Shown: piece by piece, positions 1-36,375 of the stretch
Position numbering within the stretch: position 1 is the stretch's first letter
Layout: every line of letters begins with the position of its first letter
Source of the DNA: Morinoia aosen
Lineage: Eukaryota > Arthropoda > Malacostraca > Amphipoda > Talitridae
Assembly (NCBI GenBank): GCA_030386875.1
Contig: CM059579.1
Coordinates: 90,834,253 to 90,898,252, forward strand
Length of the DNA stretch: 64,000 nt
Direction of reading: 5' to 3'
Made by a program: the position numbers and the translations under genes
Notes under the pieces: generated by a model
What the model saw: the letters and a program-made list of their open reading frames with translations, nothing else
Databases searched by the model: none
Told to the model about the DNA's origin: nothing

Positions 1-2137
1 CGTGAATGAAACCTAATACATTTCAATTCCTCCTAATGAATAATGTTTAATTCAAAGTCATATATTTGACTGGTAAGGTCTTGATTATCATAAACTTGAT
101 GTAGCCTTCCAATTCTTATTCCAAGACAAATATTCTCACACTCCAAGTTGTTGCGGCAGGATAGAAACATTACAATGACGTCAAAAGAACTTCTCAGCAG
201 TTCATTTATATCCAGAAATGTTTTTTTTTGTACCTGAGCTTGATTGTGAGCAGTATTATCATCATTTGAAAAGACGAGTTTATTCTGTCCACTTCGATTT
301 GATTTACTGAAACCATAATTTTTTTTTAATTACCTCTTTGTAAAGCTGAAAGTTTTATTTCCAGTGACGTTAATTTATGTCCAAATACAGAAAGAATTAT
401 GCTATAAATTTATCTTTTAATACAATGTGTCATCATTTGAACGAGAGTTTAGTTCTTTTGAAGTTCCCTTTGGCAGTCATGGCGATTCAGTTACCTCCAG
501 GATGTCGTCATAGCATGGAGATGCTCCATGTAATCAAAGTTCATTCTTCTACTAAAAGTATATAGGAAAGCTACATGAAATTTTCTTTTTCGTGATTGGT
601 TCCATAAAATAACATGCTCATAACCTATTTGTTATTATTGATCGCAATTAGGATGCCGATTTAGATTTTGAGGTACGATAGAAATAGTTTACAAACTCAT
701 ATTTCCAAAGTGCCATAGTGTTTGGTCATAATGAAATTCCTTGATATTCTACCCTGCTGTAAAGGGATCTGACAATCCCCTGGTGTCTACCAGTTTCCAG
801 TCAGTTTATTTTTTCCATATGATGAACTGTTTTCCTCATAGTTGAAAGATGTTAAGACAAGGTCTTCGCCAAACTTTTGTTGGAGTCCATTTAGGACGGG
901 TACTTCAGGAATTTAGGTAACTTTTTTGCAGTAAAGCATCGGTTTCTCTGTTTAGTATCAAGTATTTTAAGTATTAAGAAACTTGGAGCTTTTTTGAACC
1001 TTTGGTATTGCGTATATCATTGACTCAAATAACTCGTTATAGGCCGATTACTTACCTCTTGACATTTGGACAACATTCATTCTGTAAAAAAGGTAGTAAT
1101 TTTTTGTTTTGCCGTTGAAGGTAGTAAAAAGTAGTAAAATTTGGAAATGGAATATCAGTAGTCACCATGTTGTGTTATGTCTTGGGTTGTAGGTGGTAAC
1201 CGATCTTCTCATTAGTCGTGTTCCTTCTCAATTGTTGATTAGCATTAGTCAATGCTGTCCTTTCTGCTCTGTCCTTCAATATCTCATCTTGTTGGTACTC
1301 TACCTCTCACACTTGGATGCTCTTCAAGCCAGCAAATGCCAATTTTAAGTTTCTATGTAAGGATGGGGAATTAGGTAACATTAAGAGTACCTACATTAGC
1401 ATGTTCGTGTGTGTATTCTGATTTGAATAATCATGCTGGAACTCAGTTATTGGTGGACTTGTCATGACATACAGTAAAGTTCCCCAGAAAATACAAATTA
1501 CATGCAAGCCTCTCGAGCAATGCATTAATCCTTTTTTGAATGAAAGTTTTGCTGTATGCACCCACAAGCACAAAAACCAAGCAGATTTAACATGTTTCTT
1601 TCTAAAGCGCTCAACTTTCTGAGTTTAGAGCTAATAACAGTTCTTGCTTGGTAAAGTCATTTGTGAAGGCAATGTGTTCCTTCTGTAGAATAGTTTCGAT
1701 TCACACTTGATCTCCTTAGCAGGCATAGGACGGGCACTAGGTCCAGGTGAGCAAGGTTTGTCTATCCCATTCTCCGAGGACGGGCGTCTGCAGGGGGGAA
1801 TACTGATAGGTTACCGCAGGTTGCTAGGCTTTCGAAATTTCTGCTTTCCACGTAGATTTTTCAGTTTTCATCCCTTCTTTTTCTTTTATTTCTTTTCATT
1901 CCTCTTGGTGTTGGTATGTGTAGTGTCCCCAATGTGGGAACACACCTTGTGTATAGATTCCACGTTTTCCAGTCATTACTTGATAATAGTCCCTGTTCTT
2001 TTGTTCTCATAAGATTGCCATTGCTGCGGCTGGGAAGTATTTGATCAACTAATATAATAATGGTAATAATTCACAAGTGATGTCACATTTAGTATTCACA
2101 CTGGGTGTGGCTGTGCCTGATAACATTTTGTTGAGTT
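1..2137. other. Intronic or upstream DNA with no recognised exon
   Basis: This AT-rich stretch lies 5' of the first Su(z)12 exon in the window and is probably intron, because the conserved N-terminal part of SUZ12 is not encoded here. I see no open frame resembling a known protein. A worn SINE fragment sits near its right end. Confidence 0.6.
1905..2035 (+). repeat. Old fragment of SINE type B
   Basis: The stretch contains 'gggaacacaccttgtgtata' followed by 'gattccacgttttcc', which matches the 3' half of the SINE copies at 23.7, 35.2 and 36.2 kb. The copy is diverged, its 5' half is unclear and no target-site duplication is visible. Confidence 0.5.
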
Positions 2138-2140
2138 GTG

Positions 2141-2263
2141 GTGGAGTGGTAGCTGGTGTGTAGCAGGAATAAGGCCCAAGGACTGTGTGCAGACATGCGT
2201 GGGGAGTTGTAGTGGAGTGGTAGCTGGTGTGTAGCAGGAATAAGGCGCAGGGACTGTGTGCAG

Positions 2264-2278
<15 letters not shown>
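2141..2278 (+). repeat. 71-bp tandem duplication spanning a splice acceptor
   Basis: Two near-identical 71-bp units begin at 2141 and 2212, each containing 'gtagctggtgtgtagcagga' and 'gactgtgtgcagacatgcg'. The second unit runs into the first Su(z)12 exon of the window, so the likely acceptor (ending at 2263) has an exact copy ending at 2192. Confidence 0.9.
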
Positions 2279-25434
<23,156 letters not shown>

Positions 25435-26670
25435 TGGATAGGTTCCACTTTTCTTAAGTATTTTATGCTGATACTTGTAATGTCTTTGGCTTTATATTTT
25501 TTTCGTAATAAGAGACTTGTTAGTGTTATCTATTCCACCCATTATTAGTATGATTTATAGCATTATGTAAAGTACTTCGATTTGCAGGGTTATACCATAC
25601 TTGTTTCACTTTGTGCTGGTATTCAAAGCTCTATGAAACAAGGTATTTTAGATGTAACCTGTAGGGAAGAATTACTGGTCACACACTGGAGTTGAGGTGT
25701 CGCTCAAAATGGTACAAAATTGTATTGTTCTCTTGTCCTCCCTTGCTTGCTCTCCCTGCCGTCATGGTGAGGCCTGCTCGTGTCATTTTGGCTTGTCCGC
25801 TTCACGCCCACATCATCTTTTCTTGGCTGAAAGATTTTTGAGCATTCGTGTTGTAAATTTGGGGCTGTATATATTTGGGGTCGAATGCGTGTCCTACTGA
25901 TTTGAAACTTTTAAATGTGAAGGTGTTTGCTCTGAATTAAAGTAGACCGTTCTACGCAATCGCATTGGGGTATGAGTCACATTAATTGAAGGGTTTGACG
26001 CTGTTGTTTAGAGAATATCTATTTTACTTCGGTATCATGGGTCAACTGTGGATGGCAGAGAGCTGCAGTTGCTGCACCCTGGTTAGGCTTTGTGTGAACT
26101 CCGTGTGCACTGCAGCCTGTGGCTCCTACAACGGTGACAGTTTCTTGTTCTGTCATGTGAGTCATTAGCAGTAATCCTAGAGAGGGCTAATAGGATTATT
26201 CTTCAGCTTGTATCTGGGATGTCTCGCTCATGAGGGTGTGTGCAGGGGACATAGGGGAAACTGATGGTTCGTGAGGTGGTCGGTGCGGCTGGTGGAGTTA
26301 GCATCTTTAGCAGAGGTGTGAAATTCCAAACTAGTCGGTGGCATCTCCGGTAGAAACAGTAATACAGTGTCTTTGAATGTCCATTTTATAATTCGGTTGT
26401 TTTTTCTTGAGTTTCCTTGTCTCTGTTTTCGTCTTTGCAAGCAACCGCCTGCACATGTATCCTTGTTTCCTTTTTGGTTTTCTTATTTCAACTTGTGTAC
26501 TTCTCGAGCTACGCTCCCCTAAATCACTGTGTTGAGCTACAGGCATTTTACACTCTTTTGTTCCCACGTGACCCAACATTTTGCTACATGTCTTTCTCAT
26601 TGATCGCCCCCAAATGATAAAGGGCGTTCATGCAGTTAAGATATGTCATTTATAGGTAAAATAAAGACAG
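25435..26670 (+). other. Su(z)12 3' UTR and flank
   Basis: No coding signal. Possible poly(A) signals are 'attaaa' at 25936 and 'aataaa' at 26660-26665. I cannot tell which is used, so the transcript end is uncertain. Confidence 0.5.
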
Positions 26671-28143
26671 TAAAGAGATATTTGAGTTGCACCTTATTTT
26701 CTCCCGTAGACGCAAGTTGCAGTGTATCATGGAAGTGACTGACAGCTCCTTGTCTAGCATGCGCCCGTGCATCTCTAACGTTTTCAGAGAGAAAAAAAAA
26801 AAAGAGACGAAGTTAGGAACTCTAAGTCTGAATGTAGATGCTCAAACTTGCAGTGCTTCAAATGTTGAGTTGTATCTGAATTACAGATTTATTTCTATGC
26901 CAAGGCTTTTGGAGAACGTTCTTCATTGAGTCTACTGGTGTCTGAGAAGGACGCTTAGCCATGGTGGCGTCCTCTCAGCAAGCAGAGACATGTTGCCTCT
27001 AGCAGAAGGTGAACATATCTTCCCGAGCTGTTGTAGGTGTGCGTGTGTGTTATTGTGTCTACCCTAGTCAGCGTCAACGGAACATGTATCAGTCGTCAGT
27101 GGTGGTCCAAACGACCCGTAATGTTGCGTCGCACTATGTAGAGAGCGAAAAATTTAGCCTCGTAGCTCTTGTTTTGGTGTGTTGCGTGTGGAGGTGGTGG
27201 TGGTGTTGGTATTCCGCCTACCTCCCGCTCGAATGCTGTCGCCCCTGTGCCAGTGTTCTGGCCTCTAGCATTGGTCGGAATGGCGCGATCTTGCGAATTT
27301 CAGCACTTCTTCTCGTTAATTTTGCCTGCCCCGTTAAACATCAGACCTGTACATGATTTATGGAATTAACTTCGTGCTTACCTGTGAAATGGAGGCTTCA
27401 AATATTGAATTGATGGTCCTTGGTGTTAAAAGCTGCGTAATACATTTACTTTGTCTTAGTCAAGCTCACGATCGAAGCAAAATTGTTGTTGTTATGACAA
27501 AAGAAATCATAGTTGTACAGTAATCGTTGTATCTTATAAATTTTAGGTTAGGTTTTGTATGAGTATTGTATGATGCTAGTAAGTACAAAATATATATCTG
27601 TATGTGTTTAATCCTTCGTTTTAGTTGTGGATTGGTTGCGTCGCGTGCGATTTGTGGCTGAGACTTGAGCGACATGAAGGTGTTTGTGTTGCCGTTCTTT
27701 TTCTTTTATGCTTAATTAACAGCCAGTGGTAGGTCTTGTCCAGTGTCACAAGCTGCTGCCGTGCTAATGATGTGCACAAGTCTTACAACTTTTCATGAAT
27801 TGGCATTGGATTTGAACTAATGGAGATAGAGATGGTTTCTAAAAATTAATCTCCTCAGGGAGATTGCATCTATGGAAATTGGAAGGATGGTGCATTCATC
27901 CATCTTCTCTTTGGAACACTTTTGATGTAGTTAGACTCAACTAACTTGAACTAAAGATGAGCGGTGAACTGGACCATTAGGGACTGTTGTGCTGTTGGGA
28001 CTGGTTAATTTGTGTGCAGTCGAGTCTCTGGCATAGGAGGGGGAGGGGGGAATTTCTGAGCTGAGGAGGGTTGTGCTTCAGCTCATCTTAAGGAGGTTTA
28101 AATTGAAGTCGCGCTGTAATGCGTCATAGTCAAACGTGATATC
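26671..28143. other. Intergenic DNA, nothing recognised
   Basis: AT-rich, with short frames only and no similarity to a known family that I can see. Confidence 0.6.
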
Positions 28144-28525
28144 GTCTTGGAAGTTTGAAGATGAAGAAACTGTAATATGGCCGGGCGCGCTGCGTTGGTA
28201 CCTCGGGGGTTTCAGCGTAGGTAAGGCGTCCGGCCATAAATGGGTGGGCAGCTGAAACCCCCTACGGGGTTTGGCTGCTCAGTGCTTTCGAATGTACTGT
28301 GTTGTGTACAAATTTTAATGGGGAGACACTTGTAATTTTGAGTTGTATTTGTGATCACGATTTTCATATAATTTTGATGTTTCAAATAACGGTGATGTTC
28401 ATCTTGTGTGCTTATTTGGAAGAGTCTGATACGAATTGAAATATGTGACCTTCGGTGCGATATAGTTTGAGTAACTGAAGCGCTAGCAAACCCATGTTAC
28501 TACTACTGCTACTACTACTACTACT
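28144..28525 (+). mobile_element. LINE 3' UTR fragment
   Basis: A 5'-truncated copy of the LINE 3' end: the conserved hairpin (28183-28284), 'ccttcggtgcgatatag', 'ctgaagcgctagcaaa' and a (tac)n tail. It is closer to the 15-21.6 kb LINE than to the copy at 4.9 kb. No coding part is left. Confidence 0.85.
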
Positions 28526-29176
28526 CATCTTCCGGACTTGAGACTTCGTGATATGTGGGGCTCCTCAGGCAGGAGTACGGATAGCGTCTGGATGCGTCTG
28601 CGTACCTTGGGGAACTGGCGCTCATCTGCAGTAACCCTGGCTACTGCCCCATCATCAGCTATGTTTATTGCAATAATCTGATTTGGTTTTGGAAATAGAA
28701 TTTGTGTGGGCCCATTTTTCTTCATTCAATTACAATATTGCAATAATAGCCTCTCTCTATTTTTCTTCTTCGAGCGCAGGGAACTCGGGCGTTTTGTTCA
28801 ACAGACCTCTTGCTCGAGTGTCGTCGTCTTTCATTCATACTTCGCTGTCGACCCGATCGTCAAATGAAGTTGCTTGTGTTGGTTTTGCTCGCGCAGTGAT
28901 CTTTGCTGGCCGAAACTCTGACATTGACGGTTACATTTTTTTTACTGAGTTTCTTGGTGGTAATCTTAGTGAGCAGAAATGGAGGCTTAACCCTTGAATA
29001 AATGACAGTTAATAGCGTCAGTGAAGGGATTTCAAGATGGGAGTCGAGCACGGGCAGCTGCTGGAACCCACAGAGGGTGGACGGCGCCGGGGCTGCTCAA
29101 TTGGAAGCTATGCTCGGAATTACAGGCTTTCTAACGTATATTTCTTTGTTGTTTGTTCTGTTGTTGCGTCTTTGTG
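28526..29176. other. Intergenic DNA, nothing recognised
   Basis: A 650-bp gap between a LINE fragment and a SINE. I see no gene or repeat. Confidence 0.55.
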
Positions 29177-29560
29177 TTTCATTTTATAACCCCTCAGGGG
29201 GATACAATTATTGTATCTATGGGAACTAGCGCTCCCAGGGGTACAATGTGAGGGCCTGAGCTGAGAGTTAGGTAGGCCTTCTTTTTGTTGAAATAAAATG
29301 TTTTTGTTATGTTAAGGACCACCTTTTTTTCGGTTCACTGCTGTCCTTTTTTCAGCACCTACTACTGTCTTCTTCAACTTTGGTCTTGTTTCATAATCTT
29401 CTTTCACAACTAACTGTTTCTATGCCTTTCTGCGTAGATTCCGCGTTTCCTTAACTCCATACTAAATGGTGCCTTCCTCCTTCCTCTCTTTGGATCGCAA
29501 TTGTTGCTGGGTAGGGAGGCTAAAACTAACGACTAATCTAACTAATCTTTCATTTTATAA
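29177..29560 (+). mobile_element. SINE type A with 13-bp target-site duplications
   Basis: The body is 29190-29547, flanked by 'tttcattttataa' at 29177-29189 and 29548-29560. Head 'cccctcagggggatacaatt', tail 'gactaatctaactaatc'. One of the best-preserved copies and useful for defining the family ends. Confidence 0.9.
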
Positions 29561-31837
29561 GCTGTTCCTAGGCAGGACATACTGAAACTTACTGTCCCTT
29601 CATTGTCTTGGTAGACAAGAAGAGATGCAGAAAGGCGCTATTAAGGTTTTTTTTAGCGTGGACAAGGGTAGCTCACTGAATGTCTTGTAAATAACAATTT
29701 TAGTTGCAAGAATTATTTTGCGTTGAGTAGTTTCTTTCGTAATTGTACTGAAGAGAACATGATTGCTGTGAACTGCATGAGAGTTGGACTGCGGCATGCA
29801 GCACTGACCCCCTCGTGCAAGGCTTCAGCTGTTGCGCGCTGAGCATTGTGAGCCGCTCTACTTGTTTGCTGCTGCAGGTGTTGTGCACCTCCTGAACTGA
29901 GAGGTGCTCATCTCCACCAGAATGATACGCAAGGTAGTGCCAGAATTCTAAAAGCGTAGTGGAAAGGAACTCTTGAAATGCTTTCGCTTTAGCCATATTT
30001 CAGGAAAACTGGGCGCATTGTTAGCGCTGAGTTTTATCGCCGATTATGAATGAGAACGGAAGAACCTTTAATTTATAATTCTAAAATCCATACCTGGTGA
30101 GCGAGCCTTTGAGAAATGTTCGTCAGTGTGACTCGAGGACCAGCACTCGGCGAGGTCTGTGTAGGGCTCCTGAACGCCTCAGGGAGAGGTTTTACCGAGT
30201 ATTTTTTCATGGGTTGTAATAGTAGTTGGCTCGAATTGCCTTGTCTAAATTACTTGTGGTAAAGTCAGTGATTCTCATCTGCATGAAAATACGTTGGTTC
30301 TGTACGCCTTGGCATTTTTATAATCTGTGGTTCTCATAAGATTGGTCTCTACTCCTTCCAATGAATCTGTTGCACGAGCATCTTTGAATATTTATGTTTT
30401 CCGTTCCCATTTCTGCCTTTGTTCATAATGCGCAATGGGTGTTGTCACGCAGCAGACAATATCAAGAGATGCCTGCGCCACAACTTGACTCTCTATATCA
30501 CGTATTGGTTGCGATTTTCAGCGTGAACTATTGTTAAATTCGTACATGTATTGTAGTGAAAAAATTAGGTCACGTACCGCCTAAACTGGGCTGGAGTTGG
30601 TAGCGGCTGCATCAGTCGGGTGGGAGTGCCTGAGAGGTTGGGACTCCTCTTGTTCAGTATTGCCTAATTCTTCTGTAGAAATATTTGCAGTTGCGTGGTA
30701 GTCATGTACAGGATGTCCCTAGATAATGTACTCATCCTTTGATTGATTATTTCTCGTGTTTTGTTTCTTGATTTTAGTGTCCATTTTCTTAATTTATCTA
30801 AATTAAACCTCTATCTATGTCATGGATACCTACATCAAAACCAAATACATGAGTACTGGGTTGTCAAAGAGAGGACATTTTTTGGGTGACCCTTTGACAA
30901 ACACAGGCCAAAGGGAGAAGCGTCTGTTTCTCTTCAATTCCAGAAATTCTGAAGTTGAGCGGTTACTGCATCCCACAACTAATGTCAATTTCTAAGTTTC
31001 CTCAATTTAAAAGTTTAGGACTCGCTATTCGACTTGATATGACACTCAACTCCCATACCGTGCTCTAAACGGACTTTCCATGCATTTCTTGCACGTAATT
31101 TATGGAATCATCAAATTCAGGGCTTTATTCGTGTTGAAGTCGTGATTTTACCGCTTTCAAAAGTACGCATTCATTCCCAGCGCAACATGCGAGTGTGTAG
31201 CGTGTTGAGAACATTGCTATTGGTATGAAATTTTGATGCTACGTTCTTGTTTTAGCATGCGATGGATGTGTGTAAGGATAATGTATAAACTACCAACTGA
31301 AAACCATTATAATAGATGGAAGGCTTTTTTCCTTGCATTTTCTTTTACTGCAGTTAGAGAAGTTGTCATGTACAGCCTGTACATGTCTTCCTTTGTTAGT
31401 TTCTGCATTAGTATTTTTCTTGGAGTATATTTATGTGCGACGTCATATCGATCGTCATTTTAGGTTGACGATGTTCACTATTGCCTCACCGAGAACTGCG
31501 CGCTACAGAAGACGCCATAGGTTCATTCATCCTCTTCTTATTTATACAACTGGTGGAGCGCACATCTTCCTCCTAGTTATGGTAAGCTCATCACTGCCAA
31601 GTCAAAGATGTCACGTAGCTCAGGAAGTATGTGTCGTGCTATTTATTGTTTATATTATCCACCATTTCCTCTGTAGCGCACCGTCTGTAAGCGTGTCCAC
31701 ATTTGACATCCGTAGCTCTTGAGTGACGCTCTTGTGTGTACCTCAGCTGTGTTGTCCGAGCTGTCGTGTCGTGAGTTGTGGACGCTAGGGACGCTGGCCG
31801 CCCTCTGCTCTAGAAGCCATTGTGCCAGTGCTGCGGT
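29561..31837. other. Intergenic DNA, nothing recognised
   Basis: About 2.3 kb without a supported gene. A short inverted repeat ('catgtacag' and 'ctgtacatg') lies near 31370. Confidence 0.55.
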
Positions 31838-32296
31838 TTGGGAATTACGCTCGCATTTTAGCTTGAAGGTTGCATCTAATTCTTCTGCTGTGAGAGAATA
31901 TCCTTAGGATGGACGTCTAGGAAGTTAGCTTTTGGTGGAGCTGGGCACTTAGGTTTGAGAATTACGCTCGCATTTTAGCTTGAAGGATGCGTCTAATTCT
32001 TCTGCTGTGAGAGAATATCCTTAGGATGGACGTCTAGGAAGTTAGCTTGTGGTGGAGCTGGTCACTTATGTTTGGGAATTACGCTCGCATTTTAGCTTGA
32101 AGGATGCATCTAATTCTTCTGCTGTGAGAGAATATCCTTAGGATGGACGTCTAGGAAGTTAGCTTGTGGTGGAGCTGGTCACTTATGTTTGGGAATTACG
32201 CTCGCATTTTAGCTTGAAGGATGCATCTAATTCTTCTGCTGTGAGAAAATATCCTTAGGATGGACGTCTAGGAAGTTAGCTTGTGGTGGAGCTGGG
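31838..32296 (+). repeat. 117-bp tandem repeat, about four copies
   Basis: Units start at 31838, 31955, 32072 and 32189. Each contains 'ttacgctcgcattttagctt' and 'aatatccttaggatggacgt'. Units differ at only a few positions, so the expansion is recent. It resembles no gene I know. Confidence 0.95.
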
Positions 32297-32469
32297 CGCT
32301 CGTCTCCAGTCTGGCAGGTGGCGCTCGCGTCGCTTGCTGGGGCCAGCGTTGGTGGCGATGTTCTCTTGTGCCGTGTGTGTATGTGTGTGTGCGAACAAAC
32401 CCAACTTCATTTGACAAATCGCAATGTAATTCCTTTCGTTGCTTTTGCGAACTTTTCAGATCAATCTCC

Positions 32470-32805
32470 ATAGTGTTCAACTATAGTGGCTTAAGGACTC
32501 AGTGCTCCCAGGGAAGAAATGTGAGGCCCCAGGCCGTGAATAAGGCGTAATTTTTGATGAAATAGAGTAGTTTTTGTTTTGTTAAAAATATTTTTCGGCT
32601 CACTGCTACTGCTTTTTTAGTAACTTATCACTATCTTTTTTAACTTTCATCTTGTTCCTTGAACTTCTTTGCTAAGTTATTGTTTCGATGCGCTGAGGAT
32701 CTTGTTTGGGAGTAAACCTTGTGCGTAGATTTCCCGCTCTCCTAACTCGTACTAAATGGTGCCTTCACTCTTTTTCTCTTTAAGACACTTTAGAGGCTTA
32801 ACTGT
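32470..32805 (+). mobile_element. Diverged SINE type A
   Basis: It has 'gtgctcccagggaagaaatg', 'tttttcggctcactgct', 'gggagtaaaccttgtgcgta' and 'actaaatggtgccttc' in family order. No target-site duplication is seen. Confidence 0.7.
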
Positions 32806-33119
32806 CTTTACCCAATCTACTCTGACGATGTTTGAAATTCTGCATTTTGTTAGTTATTGTTCACGGTGTGAGTATAAATTGCGAAGAACTCTGCGAGAGA
32901 TTCCCTTGGTACTTCATCGCCGGTACCACACGCAGGAGCTCATCGGACTCATCGCAGTGGGATGACTTCGGCCTGTGAGTTAGAAGAGGCAGGTGGTGTG
33001 AGCGCTGCCCGTTGTGCGGTGGCGTTGTCTCGTTGCTTACCTCTGTGCTGCTCTCTACACCAACTGCCATACATTGTTTCTCCACTCTATTATTTATTAT
33101 TATTTGTTCGGTAGTACTT
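32806..33119. other. Intergenic DNA, nothing recognised
   Basis: A short unique stretch between two SINE copies. Confidence 0.5.
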
Positions 33120-33515
33120 TTTACACATGATGCCCCTCAGGGGGATACAACTATTGTATCTATGGGAATTAGCGCTCCCAGGGGACTATGTGAGGGCCCG
33201 AGCTAAAGGTTAGGTAGGCTTCCTTTTTGTTAAAATAGAATAGGTTTTTGTTTTGTTACGGACCATCTTTTTTCGGTTCACTGCTGTCCTGTTTTTTCAA
33301 CACCTACTACTTTCTTCTTCAACTTTGATCTTGTTTCATGAAGTTCTTTCTCATCTTACTGTTTCGATGCCCTTTCTGCATAGATTCCGCGTTCCCTAAT
33401 ATCCATACTAAATGGTGCCTTCCTTCTTCCTCTCTTCGATACGCTCTTTATTTTTTGTAGCGGTTAGGGAGGCTTAAACTAACTTATAATCTAATCTAAT
33501 CTTTACACATGATGC
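33120..33515 (+). mobile_element. SINE type A with 14-bp target-site duplications
   Basis: The body is 33134-33501 (368 bp), flanked by 'tttacacatgatgc' at 33120-33133 and 33502-33515. The tail is 'ataatctaatctaatc', a short repeat of ctaat. This copy fixes both ends of the family. Confidence 0.93.
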
Positions 33516-34975
33516 GTGGCAGGTAAGGAAGAGTTCACTAACGCTCTCGTCCCATATTCCTTTGAGGACACGGACTTCGGAGCGTTGACCGTTTGACTTG
33601 CGTGAGAGGAACACTTGGGCCGAAAGGTGCGGTTATTTCACCTCACCATGTGCTCCTACAGCAACCAAAACTCCGAGGCTGGCGCTGCTTGCAATAGACC
33701 TGCACGAGCTTTCCCAGCGCTCTATGCGTCTACTTCACCCTTGAATTTGTGTTTTACTAAGACACTCTTCGCGTGTGTTCACACTTAGATCACATGCGGT
33801 AATTGAACTGCCTGGTAAATTTGTAACAACTAGCGAGAACGAGGTTTGTGTGTCGTACTTGATCTAAAACATTCGCTGTTGACTAGATTGGATGAAGCGG
33901 CAGTGTGCGTACTTATAAGTGGGAATTCGAAGTAATTGTCATTGATTTCTGTGCAGGAATCAGCTCATGACTTCGGCGTTTACTTACTTTTAAGCTTTTG
34001 GAATTGTGTGGAGCTGTATTTACCTATGTTAATTATCTTTCATTGAAAACATAATGTATGAATAAAAAATATTATAAAACGATTATCAGGGATGAAGGAA
34101 TTTCTTCAAACCTTAGTTTTAGTCATGACTAGTGAATTATCTCGGAGCTGCAACAGCTGTGCGCTTATCAGTCACCCCGTTCTACCCTTTTTTGCTAGCG
34201 TCATAATTGTGTTCGATTCTCTGCTACTCAGTGTTACCCTGCACTGATCTTTGAGACACGACCATGTCCACTCGGAGCTGATCTGAGTAGTTCGAACGAC
34301 GTGTGATGCAAGCCCCTACCAGGCGCCAGTTTAGCGCAGTCCGCTGCCGTATTACACCGACTGAGGCTTCGCGTCACAATCTATGTGACTCTCGCTTCTT
34401 GATCTGATTTCTTGCTGATCTCGATCAGGTCCTGAAGATTTTGTTTTTTTCTTTGCAGAATGGATTGGATTAGATTGAGATTTATTGCGTTCTTTTGAAT
34501 TTAAGTTCACTTCTATGCATTTTTGAGCCGTAGTTCTCTCTAGTCTTCGGAACTGATGCTCAGTATATCACTCGCTGAGACCATGGTGACGTCATGGCAA
34601 GTGGGTGAGCATGACACGCGTGACCTGCCCTGTTCCTGACCCCCTTACTGGACTGAGTTTACGCCTCTTTACGCCTGCCTCATTTTTTGCTGCGGTTAAT
34701 TTTCATCAGAGGAAAATCTTTGTCGTGTTTGACTGCGGTTGTTGACAGCCTGGGCGATTTCAATCGCGACTATATAGTATAGCGTGCTACTGGCTGTTCT
34801 AGCTGTGTTATTCTACTGTTTCTCTCCATCCTGTTGTTAGATGTGTCCACGATGTGTAAAACTTACTTGAGAATATTCTCTTTTGGATCGTTTCTCTCAA
34901 CTTTCGTGTCCAGGTTATTCATCATTTTCTTCTTTGAGAGAATAGTTTTCTACAAACGGCTTCAATTCGTTTCGC
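33516..34975. other. Intergenic DNA, nothing recognised
   Basis: About 1.5 kb. A tRNA-like string 'tttagcgcagtccgctgcc' at about 34330 is not followed by a matching T-arm, so I do not call it. Confidence 0.5.
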
Positions 34976-35325
34976 AGTGTTTGGCGACATGAGTGTTCGT
35001 CGCTTCCAGGGGAGAAATGTGAGGTCCTGAGCTGAGAGTTTAGGTGAGCCTTCATTTTGTTGAAATGAAATGTATTTTTTGTTAAGGATTATCTTTTTTC
35101 GGTTCAATGCTGTCCTGTTTTTCAACACCCCTTACTCTCTTCTTCAATTTTTATCTTGTTTAACTCACTGTTTCTATGCGCACGGGATCCTGTGCGGGAA
35201 CACACCTTGTGCATAAATTACGAATTCCTTAAACTCCATACTAAATGGTGCCTTCTGCCTTCCTCTCTTTGAATATCTTCTTTGTGGTAGGGTAGGTTGA
35301 AACTAACTCACTGTCAATCAACCAT
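34976..35325 (+). mobile_element. SINE type A, long variant
   Basis: It runs from 'ttccaggggagaaatgtgag' to 'ggtaggttgaaactaact'. It includes the additional 'gtgcgggaacacaccttgtg' segment that divides long from short forms. Confidence 0.75.
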
Positions 35326-36125
35326 GAGTGTTTGTGTGCACTTAGGTTTTAGTTTTTCGTTAGTGCTGAAGTGTTGAATCGAATCCTATTATTATTATTA
35401 TTATTATACCTTGTTCTTGTTTCTATGGCCAGTTTTCAACGTTTATCAAAATGAATTATTCTACTTTAGTGTTTCTCGTTGTGGCTTTACTTGCTTTGAA
35501 TGGCGAAATCACGATGATTGTGTGCAAAATATTGTTTCATGAAGACTTTTAAAGTTTCGCATTGAGTCCCATACTTTTCCCATTTTTGTATTTCTTTCAT
35601 AATCAAAGCTCAGCTTTCCACTGCCACTTAGAGTTTTCGATAAGCGTCGGAAAATAAATTTTAAGAGTTTTCCCTGGTTTTAGATTGTCCTTGTATTTTA
35701 GCATGCTTTTAATTATCGAAAAAGGGAAGAATGCAATGTTTCAAGGAAGAGGGAAGTTCTACTGAAAAAGAGGAGCTAACCCTGAACTTGTGTCGCAACA
35801 ACGCACGTCGCTTCAGTTCCGCACTGCACGTCAGAAAGAACAACCCAAATTTCGGCGTTCCTCATTCTTTGCGGGCAAGCTATTATCAGTAGCGCTTCGT
35901 AGCACTGCTACGGTGCACCCCTGTCTGTATCTAACGCAGATGTTAAACTGTGTGAGAAATACTGGTGTTGACGGAGCTGTAAACTGTTCGTCACTCCTGC
36001 GCCGAGAGTGGGAACTGATCCGGATATAGCGACGACCTTTTGGGCAATTCCCGTCTTGGCTCCTCAGGAAGCATAGGATAGGCAATAGGCTCAAGTTAGG
36101 TTTGTCTATTTTACGCTATAGGGAC
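35326..36125. other. Intergenic DNA, nothing recognised
   Basis: It contains a short (att)n run at about 35389-35407 and an unremarkable 79-codon frame (35790-36029) with no recognisable match. Confidence 0.5.
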
Positions 36126-36375
36126 TGCGGCCTCACAGGGATGCCGTGAGGTTACCTCAGCTATAGACAGGCCTTCGGCACTTCAGTCTTTCGTGTCCAC
36201 TTAGTGCTTTTCAGTGCTCTTCCTTCGTAACTTACTGTTCGTAAGCGCAGGGTATACTGTGATGGAACACACCGTGTGCATAAATAGTACGGTTTTCTTT
36301 GTTCATACTAAATGCTCCTCTATCTTTTCTCTATGAAAACACCTTAACAATGACAACGGAGCCTCCAACTAATGT
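36126..36375 (+). mobile_element. SINE type B
   Basis: It shares 'tgaggttacctcagctatag', 'ctttcgtgtccactta', 'tgatggaacacaccgtgtgc' and 'ttcatactaaatgctcc' with the 23.7-kb copy. Confidence 0.65.

Noticed and set aside
1-2263. N-terminal Su(z)12 exons
   Set aside because: I looked for the conserved blocks that precede the first exon here and found none, so they must lie outside the window.
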